A stretch of 64,000 bases of DNA from an uncultured Pseudomonadales bacterium (GTDB taxonomy: Bacteria > Pseudomonadota > Gammaproteobacteria > Pseudomonadales > Azotimanducaceae): positions 1,240,001 to 1,304,000 of the forward strand of contig OY282455.1 in NCBI GenBank assembly GCA_958296195.1, read 5' to 3'. The position numbers and the translations under genes were made by a program. The notes under the pieces are model-generated. The model made no database searches. It was not told the origin of the DNA and was given only the letters and a program-made list of their open reading frames with translations. The first letter of the stretch is position 1, and every line of letters begins with the position of its first letter. Shown here in pieces: positions 60,634 to 64,000 of the stretch.

Positions 60634-62562
60634 ATGGGCAAGATCATCGGCATTGACCTCGGCACCACGAACTCCTGCGTGGCCGTGCTGGACGGCGGCG
60701 ACGCCAAGGTCATCGAAAACTCCGAGGGAGACCGCACCACCCCCTCTGTCATTGCCTACACGGACGAAGGTGAAATCCTCGTTGGGCAGAACGCCAAGCG
60801 CCAAGCCGTCACCAACCCCAACAATACGCTGTTCGCCGTCAAGCGCTTGATCGGCCGCAAGTTCGGGGACGACGTGGTGCAGAAGGACATCAAGATGGTG
60901 CCCTACGAAATCGTCGGCGCCAAGAACGGCGACGCCTGGATCTCCGTGAAGGGGGAGAAGCTGGCGCCGCCGCAGATCTCCGCCGAAGTGCTCAAGAAAA
61001 TGAAAAAGACGGCGGATGAGTACCTAGGCGAGGACATCTCCGAAGCGGTCATCACCGTGCCGGCCTACTTCAACGACTCGCAGCGCCAAGCCACCAAGGA
61101 CGCCGGCAAGATCGCCGGGCTGGACGTGAAGCGCATCATCAACGAACCCACCGCCGCCGCCCTGGCCTACGGGCTGGACAAGAAGCGGGGGGACGCCAAG
61201 ATCGCCGTCTATGACCTAGGCGGCGGCACCTTCGACATCTCCATCATCGAAATCGCCGAAATCGACGGCGAGCATCAGTTCGAGGTGCTCTCCACCAACG
61301 GGGACACCTTCCTCGGTGGGGAGGACTTCGACCTGACGGTCATCGACTACTTGGCCGATGAGTTCAAGAAGGAGAACGGCGTCGATCTGCACAACGATCC
61401 CTTGGCTTTGCAGCGGCTCAAGGATGCGGCGGAAAAGGCCAAGATCGAGCTGTCCAGCAGCCAGCAGACGGAAATCAACCTGCCCTTCATCACCGCTGAC
61501 CAATCCGGGCCGAAGCACTTGGTGCTGAAGCTGTCCCGGGCCAAGCTGGAATCCTTGGTGGAGGAGCTGGTGGACCGCACCATCGGCCCCTGCCGCACCG
61601 CCATCAAGGACGCCGACCTAAGCGTCGGCGACATTGACGACGTCATCTTGGTGGGCGGCCAAACGCGCATGCCCTTGGTGCAGGAGAAGGTCAAGGCGTT
61701 CTTCAACAAGGAGGCGCGTCGGGACGTCAACCCGGACGAAGCGGTGGCCATCGGCGCGGCCATCCAAGCCGCGGTGCTGTCCGGGGACGTCAAGGACGTG
61801 CTGCTGCTCGACGTAACCCCCCTATCCCTCGGCATCGAGACCTTGGGCAAGGTGATGAGCGTGCTGATCGACAAGAACACCACCATCCCCACCAAGAAGA
61901 CCCAGGTGTTCTCCACCGCGGACGACAACCAAACCGCGGTCACCATCCATGTGCTGCAAGGGGAGCGCAAGCAAGCGGCGCAGAACAAGTCCCTCGGCCA
62001 GTTCGACTTGCGGGACATTCCGCCGGCCCCGCGCGGCATGCCGCAAATTGAGGTCAGCTTCGACTTGGACGCCAACGGCATCCTCAACGTCTCCGCCAAG
62101 GACAAGGCCACCGGCAAGGAGCAGTCCATCGTCATCAAGGCGTCCAGCGGCCTGTCCGACGAAGAGATTGAACAGATGGTGCGGGACGCGGAGGCGCACG
62201 CCGCGGACGACGAGAAGTTCGCGGAGATGGTCAACCTGCGCAACCAGGCGGACGGCTTGGTGCATGCTTCGCGCAAGGCGGTCAAGGACGCCGGCGACAA
62301 AGTCAGCGACGCCGACAAGGAGGCCGTGGAATCCGCCGCCGCCGCGTTGGATGAGGCCCTCAAGAGCGAGGATAAAGCGGAGATCGAAGCGAAGATGCAG
62401 GCGCTGACGGAAGCCTCCGCGCAGTTCGCGCAAAAGGCCTATGCTGATGCATCTGCGGCCGGCGGCGGTGATGATGGTGATGCCGACGGCAAGGCCGCTG
62501 ACGGCGACGCCGTCGATGCCGAGTTTGAAGAGGTCAAGGACGACGACAAGAAAGACAAGTAA
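60634..62562 (+). CDS. dnaK: Molecular chaperone DnaK (Hsp70)
   Basis: 642 residues, full length: [19 protein letters not shown] at the start, the phosphate loops [13 protein letters not shown] and [14 protein letters not shown], and the C-terminal [13 protein letters not shown]. The central folding machine of the heat-shock response. Confidence 0.97.
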   Translation: MGKIIGIDLGTTNSCVAVLDGGDAKVIENSEGDRTTPSVIAYTDEGEILVGQNAKRQAVTNPNNTLFAVKRLIGRKFGDDVVQKDIKMVPYEIVGAKNGDAWISVKGEKLAPPQISAEVLKKMKKTADEYLGEDISEAVITVPAYFNDSQRQATKDAGKIAGLDVKRIINEPTAAALAYGLDKKRGDAKIAVYDLGGGTFDISIIEIAEIDGEHQFEVLSTNGDTFLGGEDFDLTVIDYLADEFKKENGVDLHNDPLALQRLKDAAEKAKIELSSSQQTEINLPFITADQSGPKHLVLKLSRAKLESLVEELVDRTIGPCRTAIKDADLSVGDIDDVILVGGQTRMPLVQEKVKAFFNKEARRDVNPDEAVAIGAAIQAAVLSGDVKDVLLLDVTPLSLGIETLGKVMSVLIDKNTTIPTKKTQVFSTADDNQTAVTIHVLQGERKQAAQNKSLGQFDLRDIPPAPRGMPQIEVSFDLDANGILNVSAKDKATGKEQSIVIKASSGLSDEEIEQMVRDAEAHAADDEKFAEMVNLRNQADGLVHASRKAVKDAGDKVSDADKEAVESAAAALDEALKSEDKAEIEAKMQALTEASAQFAQKAYADASAAGGGDDGDADGKAADGDAVDAEFEEVKDDDKKDK

Positions 62563-62689
62563 GGCGCGCCCGGAAGCCGGCGCGGGCCGCCCGCCGATGG
62601 TCGCGACCTTGGGGTGCCGCAGACCCGGAAGTGGCGGCTTCGCATCAATGGCCCGGAAATTTCGGAGACGCTCCGCAAGGCAAGTGACA

Positions 62690-62715
62690 TGCATCCTGGG
62701 CCTACGCCGGATGCA
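62690..62715 (+). repeat. Inverted repeat between dnaK and dnaJ
   Basis: TGCATCC and GGATGCA arms of 7 bp are separated by 12 bases about 55 bp before dnaJ. It may be a hairpin in the dnaK-dnaJ mRNA or a weak attenuator; no T-run follows. Confidence 0.3.
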
Positions 62716-62770
62716 CACCACCCATGCGCCTTCCAGAGGCGTTTGACTTGCTCCGAACGGGAACGAACTG

Positions 62771-63910
62771 ATGGCGAAACGCGACTACTACGAGGTCTTG
62801 GGCCTGAACCGAGACGCTGCGGACGACGACGTCAAGAAGGCGTACCGCCGCCTCGCCATGAAGTTCCACCCGGACCGCAACCCGGATGACGCCAAGGCCG
62901 AGGAGAAGTTCAAGGAAGCCTCCGAAGCCTACGAGATTCTGGCGGACCGGGAAAAGCGCAACGCCTACGATCAGTTCGGCCACGCCGGGGTGGACCCCAA
63001 CGCCGGCGGCATGGGCGGCGCCGGGTTCAACGGCAGCTTCGGCGACATCTTCGGCGATGTGTTCGGCGACATCTTCAGCGGCGGCCGCTCCGCCGGCCGC
63101 AGTGGGCGCGCCCGCACCAGAGGCGCGGACCTGCAATACAACCTACAGCTTGACTTGGAGCAGGCGGTGCAGGGGGACATGGTGGAGATCTCCCCGCTCG
63201 TGCGGGTCGCCTGCGAGGATTGCGACGGCAGCGGCGCCAAGGCCGGCACCAGCCCCAGCACCTGCCCGGAGTGCTCCGGCGCCGGGCAAATCCGCGTCGC
63301 CCAAGGCTTCTTTTCGTTGCAGCAGACCTGTCCCCGTTGCCGCGGCAACGGGCAGGTTATTACTAGCCCCTGCCGTCGTTGCGGTGGGCGCGGACGGGTG
63401 GAGGAGCGCAAGAAACTGTCGGTGCGCATTCCCCCCGGCGTCGATAACGGGGACCGCATTCGCTTAACCGGCGAAGGGGAGGCCGGGGTGCGCGGTGGCC
63501 CGCCTGGGGATCTCTACGTCCAAGTGGAGGTGCGCGACCATCCCATCTTCGTCCGTGAAGGCCGCCACCTGTTTTGCGAAGTGCCTTTCTCCTTTGTCGA
63601 TGCGGCCCTTGGCGGCGAAATCCAAGTGCCCACCCTAACCGGGCGGGTGAAGCTGAAGGTGCCGCCGGAAACCCAAACCGGCAAGCTGTTCCGCCTGCGC
63701 GGCAAGGGCATCACCCCGGTGCGCGGCGGCCCGGTGGGGGATCTGCACTGCAAGGTGGTGGTGGAAACGCCGGTCAAGCTCACCGAGCAACAAAAGCAGT
63801 TGCTGCGCAAGTTCAAGCGCAGCATGGAGCAGGGCGATGAAGAGCACTCACCCAAGGAGAGCGGCTGGTTCCAAGGCGTCAGGGACTTCTTTGACGGCTT
63901 GAAGTCCTGA
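62771..63910 (+). CDS. dnaJ: Co-chaperone DnaJ (Hsp40)
   Basis: 379 residues: a J domain with the HPD motif ([11 protein letters not shown]), a Gly/Phe-rich linker and four zinc-finger repeats ([32 protein letters not shown]). It delivers clients to DnaK. No gene follows within the last 90 bp. Confidence 0.97.
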   Translation: MAKRDYYEVLGLNRDAADDDVKKAYRRLAMKFHPDRNPDDAKAEEKFKEASEAYEILADREKRNAYDQFGHAGVDPNAGGMGGAGFNGSFGDIFGDVFGDIFSGGRSAGRSGRARTRGADLQYNLQLDLEQAVQGDMVEISPLVRVACEDCDGSGAKAGTSPSTCPECSGAGQIRVAQGFFSLQQTCPRCRGNGQVITSPCRRCGGRGRVEERKKLSVRIPPGVDNGDRIRLTGEGEAGVRGGPPGDLYVQVEVRDHPIFVREGRHLFCEVPFSFVDAALGGEIQVPTLTGRVKLKVPPETQTGKLFRLRGKGITPVRGGPVGDLHCKVVVETPVKLTEQQKQLLRKFKRSMEQGDEEHSPKESGWFQGVRDFFDGLKS

Positions 63911-64000
63911 GCGTCCGCAAGCAAGCGCTGTTGCAATCAAACTCTCGGAACAGCGGTTCAACGGCCGTTCGGAGCCAATCGCGCACCGAACGCCCTCCTA

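Overview
The window is GC-rich chromosomal DNA from a gammaproteobacterium. Three things point there: the housekeeping order (hrcA-grpE-dnaK-dnaJ beside recN, bamE and rnfH; glyA-nrdR-ribD-nusB-thiL; xseB-ispA; lgt-thyA-folA), a one-piece tmRNA whose tag reads ANDDNYALAA, and sigma32-type heat-shock promoters. I cannot name the genus. The many toxin-antitoxin scraps and the split operons suggest a large, rearranged genome, perhaps of an uncultured marine or host-associated bacterium (inference).

Layout. 0-5 kb holds a YdcF-like membrane protein, a crotonase, a small membrane-anchored protein, a fatty-acid desaturase, a short-chain dehydrogenase without its catalytic Tyr/Lys, and a CinA-like protein. 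5-12.4 kb holds an AAA/PD-(D/E)XK protein, two related AAA+ ATPases, an MMPL/RND transporter and an orphan C-terminal fragment of a surface-type protein. 12.5-31 kb is a mosaic defence and toxin-antitoxin region: McrBC, an orphan PIN toxin, a truncated Uma2-like gene, an Xre/RES pair, a large HEPN protein, a DruA-like scrap, a YhaO/YhaN-like nuclease-ATPase pair and VapBC. These genes are scattered through a glycerol-type ABC importer operon (glpT-glpP-glpQ-glpU-glpV), which they split. 32.5-52 kb is ordinary core metabolism, replication and RNA: hemE, an adenylate cyclase, fabV, folA, thyA, lgt, ssrA, a Sel1 protein, xseB, ispA, thiL, nusB, ribD, nrdR, glyA, radA, dnaB, an NSS transporter and rnfH. 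52.1-56.1 kb is an inserted RiPP-type cluster: sulfotransferase, asparagine-synthetase-like cyclase, precursor peptides and an Asp/Asn beta-hydroxylase. 56.3-64 kb is bamE, recN, hrcA, grpE, dnaK and dnaJ.

Two systems deserve most attention. First, toxin or toxin-antitoxin cassettes sit at gene junctions between imperfect direct repeats of the invaded junction. A 225-bp repeat flanks an orphan PIN toxin at mcrB/mcrC, and an 81-bp repeat flanks VapBC at glpP/glpQ. Both neighbouring genes stay intact in each case. A third site, behind glpV, carries a degraded copy of the glpV 3' end beyond an Xre/RES pair. The pattern is what single-crossover (Campbell-like) insertion of circles carrying a diverged piece of the target would leave. 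Second, the RiPP cluster encodes a lasso-like leader (WSKPSIR), a second and probably broken precursor with the same leader motif (WSKPVVR), and a 50-residue Cys-rich peptide whose stop codon overlaps the start of the hydroxylase. No RRE protein or leader protease is visible nearby.

All calls come from reading translations and nucleotide alignments by eye; no database search was run.
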